Assembly (NCBI RefSeq): GCF_000003605.2
Contig: NW_003117443.1
Coordinates: forward strand, 61,571-102,610
Direction: 5' to 3'
DNA: 41,040 bases
Source of the DNA: Saccoglossus kowalevskii
Lineage: Eukaryota; Hemichordata; Enteropneusta; Harrimaniidae
The notes under the pieces were generated by a model that saw only the letters and a list, made by a program, of their open reading frames with translations, was not told the DNA's origin and did not search any database. A program made the translations under genes and the position numbers. Below are positions 25,001-35,489 of this stretch, one piece after another; positions within the stretch are counted from its first letter, which is position 1, and each line of letters begins with the position of its first letter.

Positions 25001-28000
25001 TGCAGGGCCTGATCCCCACAAAGCTACACTCACAATGCACCAGGTTCAAGCATTAGTACACCAAGACTGGCAATGCGGGTTGCTGCTTAGAAACACAGTT
25101 CAAAATCTAACCGCCTCTAGATGGTGGATGGAATTACTCAACATAAGACAAGGAGTGCAGAATGAGGGTGTCTGTTTACTTCCTTGACGAGGTATGGATC
25201 AAAGATGCTCTAGTCCGAAGTCACAACTTGACTGTGGTGGCATACATCACAGAGCATGGAGACAAGGTTCTCCATGTTAAGCTAGCTGGTGGAGAAGCTG
25301 TGACTCTGGTTCAATGAATTGGAAATAGAGCTAGAAGTCTATCACCTTACGGTGATCAGAAACAGTGTGACTATTGCGATGTCATGGATATATGGACACT
25401 CAAACAACGACTGGCAAGTATCGTAGGGTACGACTCTGAACAATCAGTGTATGAAATTAATATGTCTCAAATGGTATGTGTCACATTTCACATGGACCAT
25501 CAAGCAACCGCAATGAATGCAATGGCAATACAGTTAGGAATATATACGTGTATTCCCATTGATTATGACTGACACCAAATGTCATAATGACCATGACTAT
25601 TCCGAATTGGCCAGCTAGACTTTATTTTCAGTACTCCTGTCATTATTATTAGCCCGTCGTTTGGGATTGAAACCTACCATTTTTGATTGAGGCTACTGGC
25701 AAACCACCCATATCTTGGCTACACGTTCATTCTATACTCAAATATCAAATATCGTATATGAGCTAGTAAAATACACAAATTAACATTAATTTTAAAGACA
25801 GTAGATTCTGTAGTTGTAAACAAATAAAGGTATGATATTTTATTGGCACCTAGTGGAGCTTAATTTCAAACCATCGACAAACTTTAGCCAACTTTGTTTA
25901 TTCACGACATAAATATTGGTTCAGTAAGTGTATGACTTGGCTATGTAAAATTTCAAATCATCCAGGGAGAAATTTGTGTTTTTTTTTATGTTTTTGACCT
26001 TCACATTGTCTCATTTCATAAAAGTTTAGCAAAACGCGAGCATGTATCTACAATCACTTTTTGTCTTACCAATCATGCAGTATCGGTACTTTCAAAGATT
26101 TAATAGAAACCTATTTTCGCATGGTTTGTTTTTTCAATTCAATTATGTGCAATCGTGATATTGCACGAGCATTAAACACATTCATACATGCATACATACA
26201 TACAAAATATATGGTGAACTAAATTATCACTTTCCATTCACACCATTGAATAAATGTTCCCAACCAAAACACACACACACAAAAATAAATGTAGACTCAC
26301 ATTTTCATAGTCAGGTGCGGCTATATATAACTTGGTGATGTTCATTTGTTTAAGTCTTGTTGCAACAGCATTTGCAATTTCGCCACTCGCAGCAGTAACT
26401 ATTGCAATTTCCTCCCTCAGTTTATCCCCACACTGTGATCGCAATTGATTCGCCGTCATTTTATTGCTGCAACTGAATTTAAAAGATAATAAATACATTA
26501 CATAACTATAGCTGCAAGCAGCAATGTAACTTAAGCATCAACATGCATGACACATTCCATTACCCGTAGCAAATGACGTCACAAGTTTCGCAATATATAT
26601 TGGAAACCAGGTCCTGATTTATAAGTATTATAAGTACCAGGATAGTATTTTTACTAGAAAAATTGTTGATGGTTGCAACCAAAGCAATAATGGCGAAAAC
26701 CTTTACATTCCTACCTATAAATTTGTGAAAAGCATTTGGCCTGATTTTTTTTATATACTGCATTTATTTTGTGGACACATGTTAAATAAAAAGATGCAAT
26801 AAATGTGTAACACAAATAAAAACGATAATAGCAAATTATAGCTGTTATTCTTAACATCACACGAATTACAAGTATATATGGATGTTTTTTTTGGAATTAA
26901 TGTTTCCATTGTTTCTAAAATGGTAACTGTCATTTTTGAAATAAAAAAAATGAAAGCAAACAATACGAGTGAAAACATGAAAAGACACAACTGAGAAATT
27001 TCAACATTTGCTATTTGAGTGTTTTTTGGCAAAATGCTCGCCATCCCAGTACATTTCATCAAAAACTAAAAAAAAAAACTGTGAAGTAAATTCTTATAAT
27101 TTTATATGATTTAGCTTATTTAAAGAAAACCAGTGGATGTGTATGTAGGACTATGAAATTAGAAATTAGGAATTTCATCCAAACAAAAAACTAATATGAC
27201 ATGCATTGCAGTAATACAGCATGAGTAACTCAACATTAAGTTTGAATGTAGGTCATACATATATACCGCTTGATTACATGTGTTGTGTCTGATCCAGGCA
27301 GGTATCACAGATGATGTTGAACAATCAAACACATTTGAAAATGACATGCATTACTGTTTTGGAAACTATCTGGTCAGTATTGGGCTACAAAGGGTAAAAG
27401 TCTTAAACTGTGGCTTTAAACGTTGATAACAACTTTTAAGGAATCTACCACAGGTTAGCATCTCCTGCTATCTAGTTTCCCTATTAGTCATATACGTTTC
27501 ATATTGTTTTGTTTTAACTGTGGACTTTTGAAAAAAATTATATAAATCTCAAACTAGGTTATTAATATAATCCGATTGCCTATAACGAGAAGTTTTCAAC
27601 GTGAAAATAGAAAGACAAATATCAATATCACTATCAATGGGTGTGCCAATAGGGAACATTCAATCACAATATACATACGTATACAAGGCTACTCACTATT
27701 CGGCAGATCTGTTACGCCAATGAAGGGCAGCATATGGTAATCCTCCTGATATCTGCTTGATGGCATCGGTAGCTAATTTTTGGATATAAGACGCTCTTAT
27801 CAAGTGTTTGCGGATACGCTTTATAATATCTCGATATGTTGGTTCATTGACTCTAAAATAGTCTCTCAAATCAGTTACAAAGATAATACACTTGACATTC
27901 TTTGATACTTCAAGAGAATTTTGGGACAAACTTTCTTGATAATTTTGAACATCCTCCTTAGTAGGTAAGTGTAGACTTGGAATGTAAAATCCCAGTCTAT

Positions 28001-30191
28001 ACACATATCCATGATATGTCATCAACGCTTTGTCGCGTAAGTCTGTTCTATTAGGATCTCCTTGTGGTCCGAGCAGAATATTTTCTGCAGTAAAATTTGT
28101 TCCACAAGTATCAATGAATTCATCGACTGTGGATAATTCCACAATTTGACGAAGTTTTGCGTAATCAAACGTTTCATTAAAGTTACGTTGTGTAAAAACA
28201 TTTTGCAAATGGTTATTATGGAACGGTATTGTTACCAATGAACGATTCATTGACATGGCATTTATAATACCACTCACAAAAAACGAGTACTGTTCACAAG
28301 GTCCGCATGCATAATACATTAAAGGAAACAGATATCGCTTTGTTTGTTCCAATTGTGTTTTCTGTCCATCATCTTTGTTACTCCTTGCTATTGTATCCAA
28401 CGGTTGTAAAGTACGATTACCCGAGTATTCACTGACTTTAACAAGTGTTGGTGCCGCCTTCTTCTCGGTCCCAGTGTGGGTTTGCATGATTTGACCATTC
28501 GTTGGCTTAACAGTATCCAACGGTTGTAAAGTACGATTACTCGAGTATTCACTGACTTTAACAAGTGTTGGTGCCGCCTTCTTCTCGGTCCCAGTGTGGG
28601 CTTGCATGATTTGACCATTCGTTGGCTTAACAGTATCCAAAGGTTGTAAAGTACGATTACTCGAGTATTCACTGACTTTAACAAGTGTTGGTGCCGCCTT
28701 CTTCTCGGTCCCATTGTGGGCTTGCATGATTTGACCATTCGTTGGCTTAACAGTTGTAACGTGTTCCATTGAGTAATTCTACAATGTAATTATAGAACAA
28801 ATCTATAATAAGTACTAACAAATAGTAATCAAAATTGTGAACTAATATTATGTATATTGGTCATGGCACCTCTTTTCCTGTGTTGAAGTTAATTTGTAAC
28901 ATTATCAAATCGTATAAATCCGTGAATGTATTTTCCATATTAAAAATGAGCACAGTTGATTTCTATGTATTGGATGACTATGGGTCACTTATTCTAAATT
29001 CTATTCCTTGTATTCATGATAACATTATATGGCACGGGACTTATATCGATTGACTGGACCTAAAAATATGTGATGAAAGCTGCTTATGCAACACAGCAGC
29101 ATTTTGCATAATTATGGCACAACAGCCGTTCAATATGGGGTTTCTTGTCAATTCAATTCGTATTCATTTGCAGCGACTTGATCAGATATAAGTCGTGTTG
29201 AATCAAGGATAATTCCGTGAGTGATTTGTTGTGTAGGTGTTGGCCATTTGCAATATCGGTTATACTATTGTGGTTATTATTATTATGAATAAATGAGAAA
29301 TGTTATTATTACGCCAGACAAAACAAATATTACCATATTTTTGTGGGATAACTTGAGGACGGCGAGCGATTTTTTTTCTCCCAAAAGTTATAAGCGTTGA
29401 GTGAAGATTCATGTCCGTTTTGAAAGTCCTTTAAAGAACATTGAGGCAGACGATCATCCGATGTGTACTATGACCATGATCACACTGGGGAAGACGCACT
29501 GACAAATATCGGTCCAAGCTATCACTGTTTGTGAGAATCTCGCAGCGCTGCCAGCGTATTTGTTGGCGTAAATCCAACCAAAAATGAAAAATCCAAAATG
29601 CTATTTGGTAGGTATCAGTGGGCCCGATAAATAAAGATTTTTTTGTCTGAACATGTTTATTTGTTTATGGCAAAGTAAACGGCGCCAGTAAATCACTATC
29701 GGTGATGTAGAGAGTAAAACATTGTTAGACAGCTATGGTTATAATAAGTGATGATTATGTATGATTACTAAGTTATTAATGACGCAGCGATATATCAAAA
29801 TAACATTAACTTTTGGTGTAATCTCACCCCGACCTACAGTACATATATTAACGTGTATACTGCCCAATTTTTCTATATTGATCAATTGTTGTTTTATATG
29901 TACAAGGAATCGACAATCGCAAAATAAAGTTAATACGTACAATTAGTGAACTTGTGCATACATTTACCATACGGGCGATTTTTTCGTTCGTCTCATGCTA
30001 GTGCAAAGCTATATGACAAAGCTATATGCCAAACAACTGCTACTTCTATGTAAACAATTGTGACGTGTTCTTACCTCATTTGTCTTGTATATGGTGTGGG
30101 AAAACGTTGTTAGCGAGCGTTCACTCTGCGTCGACAAATAGTACGAAACTAATGCACAGACACACACCAACGTGATGAACATTTTCTTCAT
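21899..30191 (-). CDS. O-fucosyltransferase-like protein, five-exon gene (proximal 3' exons)
   Basis: Spliced model of exons 30191-30075, 28778-27697, 26472-26301, 23169-23046 and 22044-21899. All junctions are GT-AG and phases agree (0, 2, 0, 1), giving 546 residues and a TAA stop. The protein has an N-terminal hydrophobic segment (about residues 5-18), a stem of three 40-residue repeats (about 48-167), then a domain opening with RYLFPLMYYACGPCEQYSFF and MNRSLVTIPFH. This resembles the N-terminal nucleotide-sugar region of POFUT-type enzymes. LHWR near residue 390 matches the family's HWR/HLR motif. The C-terminal VDQEICQ...YFVKSGFSTWSTL resembles the family's closing D..i..rs..Fi.s.fS segment. 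Several N-glycosylation sequons (NRT, NET, NFT, NRS) fit passage through the ER/Golgi. Known family members transfer fucose from GDP-fucose; the acceptor here cannot be told. Family membership is inferred from motifs and substrate is unknown. Confidence 0.72.
22120..22910. repeat. Minisatellite-like array in intron 4, about six units of 115-155 bp
   Basis: Units begin near 22131, 22258 (partial), 22382, 22535, 22649 and 22797 with atttcaacca-aactaatca and gtctg-gcattat. Each goes on to tttcattgaaat-tgtt-a-tagtacatgagaaa and aaatttggtta-ataatatgcaaatta. The final unit ends in a ttggttcttgacatat...gacgcatag tail. Confidence 0.85.
23046..23169 (-). CDS. Exon 4, proximal copy
   Basis: 124 bp between a CAATTACAG acceptor and an AAA|GTAAGT donor, entering in phase 0 and leaving in phase 1. 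It encodes 41 codons ending LPEKYKSDNYVYSLVDQEIC plus Q. It is too short for ORF finders and was found by comparison with the distal copy at 20872-20995. The two share 27 of 41 residues, with a nearly invariant second half. Confidence 0.72.
23575..24143 (-). pseudogene. Unidentified open frames inside intron 3 (frameshifted)
   Basis: A 133-codon frame (24143-23742) and an overlapping 84-codon frame (23829-23575) could form one roughly 190-residue reading frame broken by a single shift near 23825. The first part has LLCKHYIPLFTIIK and IHWYASYTIPCMIYFHKLVV. The second has IAGNVYGVYYAVETRNAVII then a hydrophobic VLFLFIA. An AATAAA on the same strand lies near 23472. I recognise no family. It may be a retrocopied gene, an unspliced relic or chance. 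Confidence 0.3.
24897..25187 (+). pseudogene. Unidentified Cys-rich open frame in intron 3
   Basis: The plus-strand frame includes CCKSCAPKSDFCKHCYTPDQ and then VNCWNDFIHAGP, a spacing of cysteines and a NCW.D.H-like end reminiscent of zinc-binding tails of some DNA-transposon proteins. The frame is preceded by a stop and continues only to 25187. Neighbouring frames (24473-24721, 25384-25572) have no motif. It is probably a degraded mobile element; identity not established. Confidence 0.25.
26301..26472 (-). CDS. Exon 3: central catalytic-domain segment
   Basis: The acceptor TTTAAATTCAG opens the exon and a GTGAGT donor closes it. The first base completes a codon from exon 2 and 57 codons follow. 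The text runs from CSNKMTANQLRSQCG to KLYIAAPDYEN. In this fold family a strand like LYIAxD typically precedes the C-terminal nucleotide-binding half, which fits. Codon phases on both sides agree with exons 2 and 4. Only one copy of this exon is found in the window. Confidence 0.7.
27697..28778 (-). CDS. Exon 2: repeat stem and N-terminal catalytic region
   Basis: The exon opens after a TTGTAG acceptor with N-Y-S-M in phase 0 and closes at A-T-A|GTGAGT in phase 2. The first third is three in-frame 120-bp units, each with an NRT glycosylation sequon. The rest is the conserved domain, ending in LPYAALHWRNRSAE, where HWR is the likely sugar-nucleotide-binding signature of the family. The internal ATG at 28769 is not the likely start, because the acceptor and exon 1 join in frame upstream of it. 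The homologous exon at 16562-17287 starts at the same acceptor position. Confidence 0.75.
28394..28753 (-). repeat. Three tandem 120-bp coding repeats in exon 2
   Basis: Units at 28394-28513, 28514-28633 and 28634-28753 differ at only a few bases (for example ccgag/tcgag, gtgtggg/ttgtggg, caacgg/caaagg). Each adds exactly 40 codons with KPTNGQIMQ, EKKAAPTLVKVSEYSSNRTL and QPLD. The paralogue at 16562-17287 has a single unit, so the expansion is specific to this copy and looks recent. Confidence 0.95.
28796..30074. repeat. Intron-1 module, copy 3 (intron of intact gene)
   Basis: Closest to copy 4: both carry cctgtgttgaagttaatt, the gacgatcatc-gatgtg segment and a tctcgcagc-ctgccagcgta-like segment absent from copies 1 and 2. 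Confidence 0.75.
30075..30191 (-). CDS. Exon 1: start codon and signal peptide/anchor
   Basis: Thirty-nine codons beginning MKKMFITLVCVCALVSYY: two lysines, then about 15 hydrophobic residues, as in a signal peptide or short type II signal anchor. It ends ...KTNE directly before a consensus donor GTAAGA, in phase 0. The start is supported by two homologous exons at 1424-1534 and 18994-19103, which align from the same ATG, and by conserved upstream sequence with an AT-rich TATA-like box about 120 bp away. Confidence 0.75.
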
Positions 30192-30209
30192 TTCGTTTTC
30201 GAATTATAA

Positions 30210-30370
30210 CAAATCTTGGCATATATACTAGTTGAAGTTGCACGCATTCACATATATTGCAAATTGTTTACGTGTCTGTTAGCGTACAGATGGCGTACAG
30301 GTATACTAATCTATTTATTTAAAGTAGGGGTTGTCAGTCTCGCATACAAGAGGGTGACAAATTGAAGTAT
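30210..30370 (-). promoter_or_regulatory. Putative promoter of the intact fucosyltransferase-like gene
   Basis: The minus strand carries CAACCCCTAC then TTTAAATAAATA (30312-30323), about 120 bp before the start codon. The same CAACCCCTA plus AT-rich box arrangement occurs upstream of the exon at 1424-1534. No transcript data; the role is inferred. Confidence 0.45.
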
Positions 30371-30779
30371 TATAATTTAAACTTTTGAGGGGTTTCTGTT
30401 GCATATAATAAAGCAAATGTACCTCACTATAAAACGGAATATCAAATGTATTACCCGCATCAAGCAGACATATGTTCAATAAAGTTATATTTTTTCAGCT
30501 TCATCATCATAAAGCCACAGTATTATGCTCAACTTAGACAGTCCATACAGTGGATTAGTGGCACATCGGTTTATGCGTCTTCATGTTGCATCATAAAAAG
30601 GAATAAAATCTATCGATTTATGAAGTGTCACTGCAGGTATGAGAAGTGCTTAATTATTTTTTATACTCGGTATAATTTTATGTTGAGTAAAGGGGAAATT
30701 TAAGTTAAAGCCTTAAATAGATATTTGAATCACTGAATTATTGTTCGTTCAGCTGTGTAGGCGCATTGTGCATAGTCTG

Positions 30780-32230
30780 TACATCCTAGCATTTTAACCA
30801 GTCTGCTATAAAGTGTTTATTGTGACTCAATGTTGTTTGTTTCATTTCTAATTATGTAAAAACTTATGAAAGTTTATTTTCGGATACATGACACAAATTA
30901 GTATTATAACATAGATATTTATTATTATAATTTAGTAATATTGGGCCACTTGTTTTTAAACTAAAACTTGACAGCTCCTGGTCGTTGAATTTCAACTTGC
31001 CGGATTTCATGGTTGATTGATGTGTGTCTCGAGGAACTGAACAAAACCATGACGTCATATTATAGCCACACAAGATATTGGTTGTACGAGGTTCGGGACA
31101 GTTATAAAATAGAGGTATATTGAAGCTTATTTTATCATCACTTCTCTATTCCTGTGTTGAAGTTAATTAATATTATCAAATCGTATAAATCCGTGGATGT
31201 ATTTTCCATATCAAAATTGAACAAAGGTGAATTCTTAGAAGATATATATTGGGTTTATATATAATGTATTGATGATGTCATTATATGACACTTTACGAAT
31301 ATCGATTGACAGGACTGACATATGATTAAAGCTTCGACACGTGCCAATAGCCATTATGCATAATTATAGCACAACAGCTGTTCAATCTGGATTTGTTATC
31401 AATGCAATATATCTTCTAGCGACTGTATTCATAATCATCTATTGTATGCATTTACTTGATCAGATATAAGTCGTTTTTAAACGAGGATAATCCTGTGTTT
31501 ACGTTATTGGGTGTTGTTGGCCATTTTGCCATATCGGTTATATTATTGTGGTTATGATGAAAAATGAGAAATGTTATCATTATGCCAGACAAAAAAAATA
31601 TTCACCGTATTTTTTCGTGAAGAACTTAGGACGGCGAGTGCTTATTTTCTTCTGAATGTTGTAAACAATAGATAAAGATTCATATCCATCTTGAATGTCC
31701 TTTAAACGACGTTGAGACAGACGATCATCAGATGTGAACTATGGCCATGATTGCACTGGGGAAGGCGCTCTGACAAATCTCGGTCCCAGATCTCACAGTT
31801 TGCAAGAATCTCGCAGCACTGCCAACGTATCCTTTCTTAAATCCAACCAAAATGAAAAATCTATGTGCGATGTAGTAGGTACCAGTGGTCCCACTTAACA
31901 AGTGTTTTTGTCTGAACAGGTTTATTTTTTTATAGCAGAGTAAACGGCGTCAGAAAATGATCATCCGTAATGTAGAGAGAAAAACATTGTTAAACAACTA
32001 TGGTTATATAATAAGTGATGTATGATTACTAGGTTATTAATGACGGGTATATGCAGCGTTATATCAAAATAACGGTACCCTTTAGTACAACGTCTTTCTG
32101 AAATGCAGTACAAGTTATATAGTACTCGTATACTGTCCAATATTTAAAAAATGTATTTACACTCGATGCACATTATTTTATATTAATCCCATTGATGTTT
32201 TTGAATATTTGAGATTCAGATATTTCTGAA
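30780..32230. repeat. Intron-1 module, copy 4, without exons
   Basis: Homologous to copy 3 throughout, but the alignment stops at about 32230, before the point where exon 1 would lie. No exon 2 lies on its other side. It is probably the relic of a further family member upstream in the array. Confidence 0.7.
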
Positions 32231-32707
32231 ACAATTTAATTAAAGAATTAGAGATTGTTGCATGCCGAAACTAATGCCTAGCCATGGCCATTTATCCACT
32301 GATACAAAACTGTTCAGAAAGATGAACTGAACAAGGTGAGTGAATATTATTTAAATTTAATATTTTTTACAGTGTTTAATATTAATTATTGGTACTAATA
32401 ATTGTCTAGATCATTAATGTTAACATTAATGTTTGCTGTAGAAATAGTTAGTATCATGTACTGATTTCTCGCATGCTTTAATGTACATGCTTGGATGTTG
32501 CTTAACTTAAGGATACCATCTTTCGGCTACATGGCGTGCCTTTACTGAGTGTTGTTGCTTTCTAGAATCAACAATGAGATACGTTTGTTTTAGTTGGAAA
32601 CATAAATGTCAAACATTAAATCACGTTGGTGTTTTATGGAGATAGGTAGACAATGCTGTTTTGGACGATAGATAAGTTTTGAACATAGAGTGAATACTTG
32701 TAATCGT
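32231..32707. other. No gene recognised
   Basis: Follows the break point of the intron-1 module copy 4; no ORF or repeat that I can support. Confidence 0.4.
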
Positions 32708-33050
32708 ATTTATCAGGTGCAGCCAATGGAGGTGTTCATCAGAAAAGCTGTCCCAAGGCAAAACAGCCTTTAGGGCAGGGTATAATAAAAAAAAACGTTT
32801 GGGGAAACAACATCTGCTAAATGTGGGCAGCCGTGTGCTATCAATAACTGAAAATGCGAGCAGGGGAAAGATGAATTTGATCAGCAGGAGGGAAAGACAA
32901 TTTTGTTTAGGTGGAGGGTAGCGTATGAACAGCTTTTAATTTCCCCTCTTTCCTTTATATTAATTAGCATACTTCAAAAGTACCATAAAATATTTGTTCC
33001 CAGAGAATTAACTATTTAAATTTATTGCTTGTTGGCTGCACCTGATTTAT
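32708..33050. mobile_element. Non-autonomous TIR DNA transposon, 331 bp, with 6-bp target duplication
   Basis: The element runs 32714-33044 with perfect 13-bp ends CAGGTGCAGCCAA / TTGGCTGCACCTG, flanked on both sides by ATTTAT (32708-32713 and 33045-33050). No coding capacity. Superfamily uncertain: the 6-bp duplication does not match hAT (8 bp). Confidence 0.85.
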
Positions 33051-33271
33051 ATGATACAGCGTAGATATCGACCACCATGAATATGTTGACAATGACTTCT
33101 TAATAAAAGTGAAATGCGATAAATACTTCATGCCATATACAATTTACCTTTAACACACTTGACTCATCAAGTCTAAGGACGTTGCTGCAGGTCAAATCGT
33201 GCAAGAATACATTATGGCTGAAACTGGTGAATTAAAATTGTCATATGCACTTCTTTCCAGGAGGGGTGCTC

Positions 33272-33287
33272 GGGTATGCGCATACCC
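33272..33287. other. Perfect 16-bp palindrome
   Basis: GGGTATGCGCATACCC reads the same on both strands, set in a GC-richer stretch (33250-33700) without a convincing gene. Confidence 0.8.
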
Positions 33288-33712
33288 CTCAAAAAATCAC
33301 AATTTTCTGAGTACTGGTCGAGTACTGTAAGTGTCTTGGGTGATCCGGTGTTTTTCAAAGTCATTGGCACGAGAACAGGCACTGGTCTACCGATCACATT
33401 TCTCATGTTGTGTTTTTGGTTTCGAGAAACGCGTGAAAAACACATCATTCGTGTAATACTTTAGATGAGCCGAGAGTCACTCTTGCATTCACAGTAAGAG
33501 CACCGTTTTACTCCCATTGTAGCGTTTTTGTACAGTCGATATCGTTGTGTGAACGGAATACAATGGAGTGAACAATGGCGCTGGCGTCACTAGGGGTAAG
33601 CTTGACCTGTATGACTGGTTGCAAAGGACACGAGATCTCGCAGTGAGCGGAATATGGGTAATTGGGTGACGAGTTTCAAACACCCGAGAACATCTCATTG
33701 TAATTCATCGGT

Positions 33713-33888
33713 AGCGTGATCGTCTGAGTGTCGGTGTGACTGCGTTCTACATTACCGTCGTCGCCAGTGTTACTGGAAAATACACCGTTATTATGCAAAG
33801 AGCGTGATCGACTGAGTGAGGGTGTGACTAAGCCCTGCATTACCGTCGTCGCCAGTGTTACTGGAAAATACACCGTTATTATGCAAAG
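33713..33888. repeat. Tandem duplication, 88-bp unit, two copies
   Basis: Units 33713-33800 and 33801-33888 share gcgtgatcg-ctgagtg, then a 49-base identical stretch beginning attaccgtcgtcgccagtgt. Short open frames across it are by-products. Confidence 0.9.
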
Positions 33889-33899
33889 TGCCGTTTTCA

Positions 33900-34719
33900 T
33901 CAAGATAAACTGTGCGTAGGTGAGACCGTGTCCGATCGCCAGTATTATATACGTCCATTGTTGTGGTTATTTGTGTTATTACGGCTTCATAGGTTTATGC
34001 ATGCATGCTTCTATGTTAGACAATTATCTACATTACTGAATTAGGTGCTTCCCATTTTTTCTTGTAATAATATAAAGTCATCCACTACTCATTGTAACCA
34101 AATAACTTTTCAAATAGTGATTATTATTTATAAAAATATTTAATATGATGATCGTCATGCAGTTGTTCGAAACCATGTTTGGAATACATTGAAACAAAAT
34201 GAAATACAAAATGAAACAAAATGATGCTCTTTGATCACATTTCAACTTCAACCACTTGGTCAATTTATATATTCTCAGATGAGGCAGTTCCAATCCAATA
34301 AAGTCATGATGATATATATAAATATTCATGTTCTTTATTACGCGAGGGGGATGATGTTCGTGAAAATGATGGACCAACTATGCTCCCCATTGGAAAGCAG
34401 ATATGTTACATTTCTACGATAAAAACCGCTATAAATATTTAATTTTAGAACATAGATTAATTTCAGGTATGGGATTGAATGGAATTTATTTATTTTAAAT
34501 ACTTTTACCTGATGAAAATTGTATTATTTTAGAATGTCCTCTCATAAATTGCTGATGGACAGAAATAAACATTTTCACGCAAGTTGAGTTTCACGATGGT
34601 TGAGTTTTCAATAAGGGTTAGACTTTAATATTTTTTGTATATGTTTGTATATGTATAACTAGCTATAAATTTACAGGATATATAGTGGATAATATTTGGT
34701 AATCGTTATCCTAAGTAAC
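33900..34719. other. No gene recognised
   Basis: AT-rich with short gaaacaaaatga direct repeats near 34190-34220. Overlapping open frames on both strands at 34078-34422 have no motif. Confidence 0.4.
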
Positions 34720-35430
34720 TAACAAAAGTAGCTAGACGTTTCGAGCAATGGCTCTTTAGTGATAGCATTGACTCCCATGTTTAAATGTATAGGTAGAACA
34801 TAAGAGTAAGTGTAAGAACATACACAGCAACTATAACATGGAATTACTAAATGTTTCCACAATAGAACATATAAGGCGCATTAGGTAGTAAGCTCAAGGA
34901 ATTAGTTAAACAGTTTGTTAACGGCAGAATGTGGTTTCCTCCCCCACACGCCTGGACTGATTCTCGTTGCTATAACACGTACACCAGAAATGGACATATA
35001 CTAGAATCAAAATGATATGAAACCGAATAAACGATGTTTCTGTCTAGTTTGTCGTAGATGCTCAGAAAACCGATCCCCTAATTGACGAATTGTAGAACCA
35101 ATATAAAGTTTCCCGTATTTATTACGCGAAATGCAATGAACAACATTCTTTGTAATGAATGAATGCATTATTCACCACGCTCTTGGGGCCAAATATACGA
35201 TTAGAGTCTGTAATAAAAAGACAAGTATTACAACTGGGTCTAGTACACGAGACAGAACCATATTTCCCGGGGCCTTCCCTTTCCCAAGTATGTTCCAATA
35301 ACCCCCCAAATTATTGTTACGGTGCCAGGCAGTAGTTGGCATGTGTAGAAATGTGGAACTAGTGTCTACGCTGGTCTGTAAAATGTAAAAATGTTTGTAC
35401 ATTATATTTCCAATCTTGACGGGTAACACT
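34720..35430 (-). mobile_element. Penelope-like element, C-terminal fragment with GIY-YIG domain
   Basis: Minus-strand frames give NNLGG (near 35305), then CTRPSCNTCLFI (from 35247), KNVVHCIS and KYGKLYIGSTIRQLGDRFSE (about 35060-35130). These match the linker CxxxxCxxC and GIY-YIG endonuclease of Penelope-like retroelements. The domain nicks target DNA in intact elements. The fragment lacks its reverse transcriptase, contains frameshifts, and ends near a GAAACGTCTAGCTAC word typical of such 3' ends. It abuts the Polinton capsid remnant. Confidence 0.8.
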
Positions 35431-35489
35431 AACGAGGATAGCCCAATAAAAGTGGATGAAAGTAGGCGTAAAATAAGATGTACCAATGA

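Noticed and set aside
28388-28738. 116-codon frame with three RRRRHQHLLKS repeats
   Set aside because: It is the shifted-frame shadow of the 120-bp coding repeats; the true frame joins exon 1 and continues into the catalytic domain.
28394-28753. Regular repeats considered as a CRISPR-like array
   Set aside because: Units are contiguous without spacers, keep a reading frame and lie in a spliced eukaryotic gene.
28769-28769. ATG at the start of the 357-codon frame as the true start codon
   Set aside because: An acceptor nine bases upstream joins in phase with a signal-bearing exon 1 that is conserved in two other copies.
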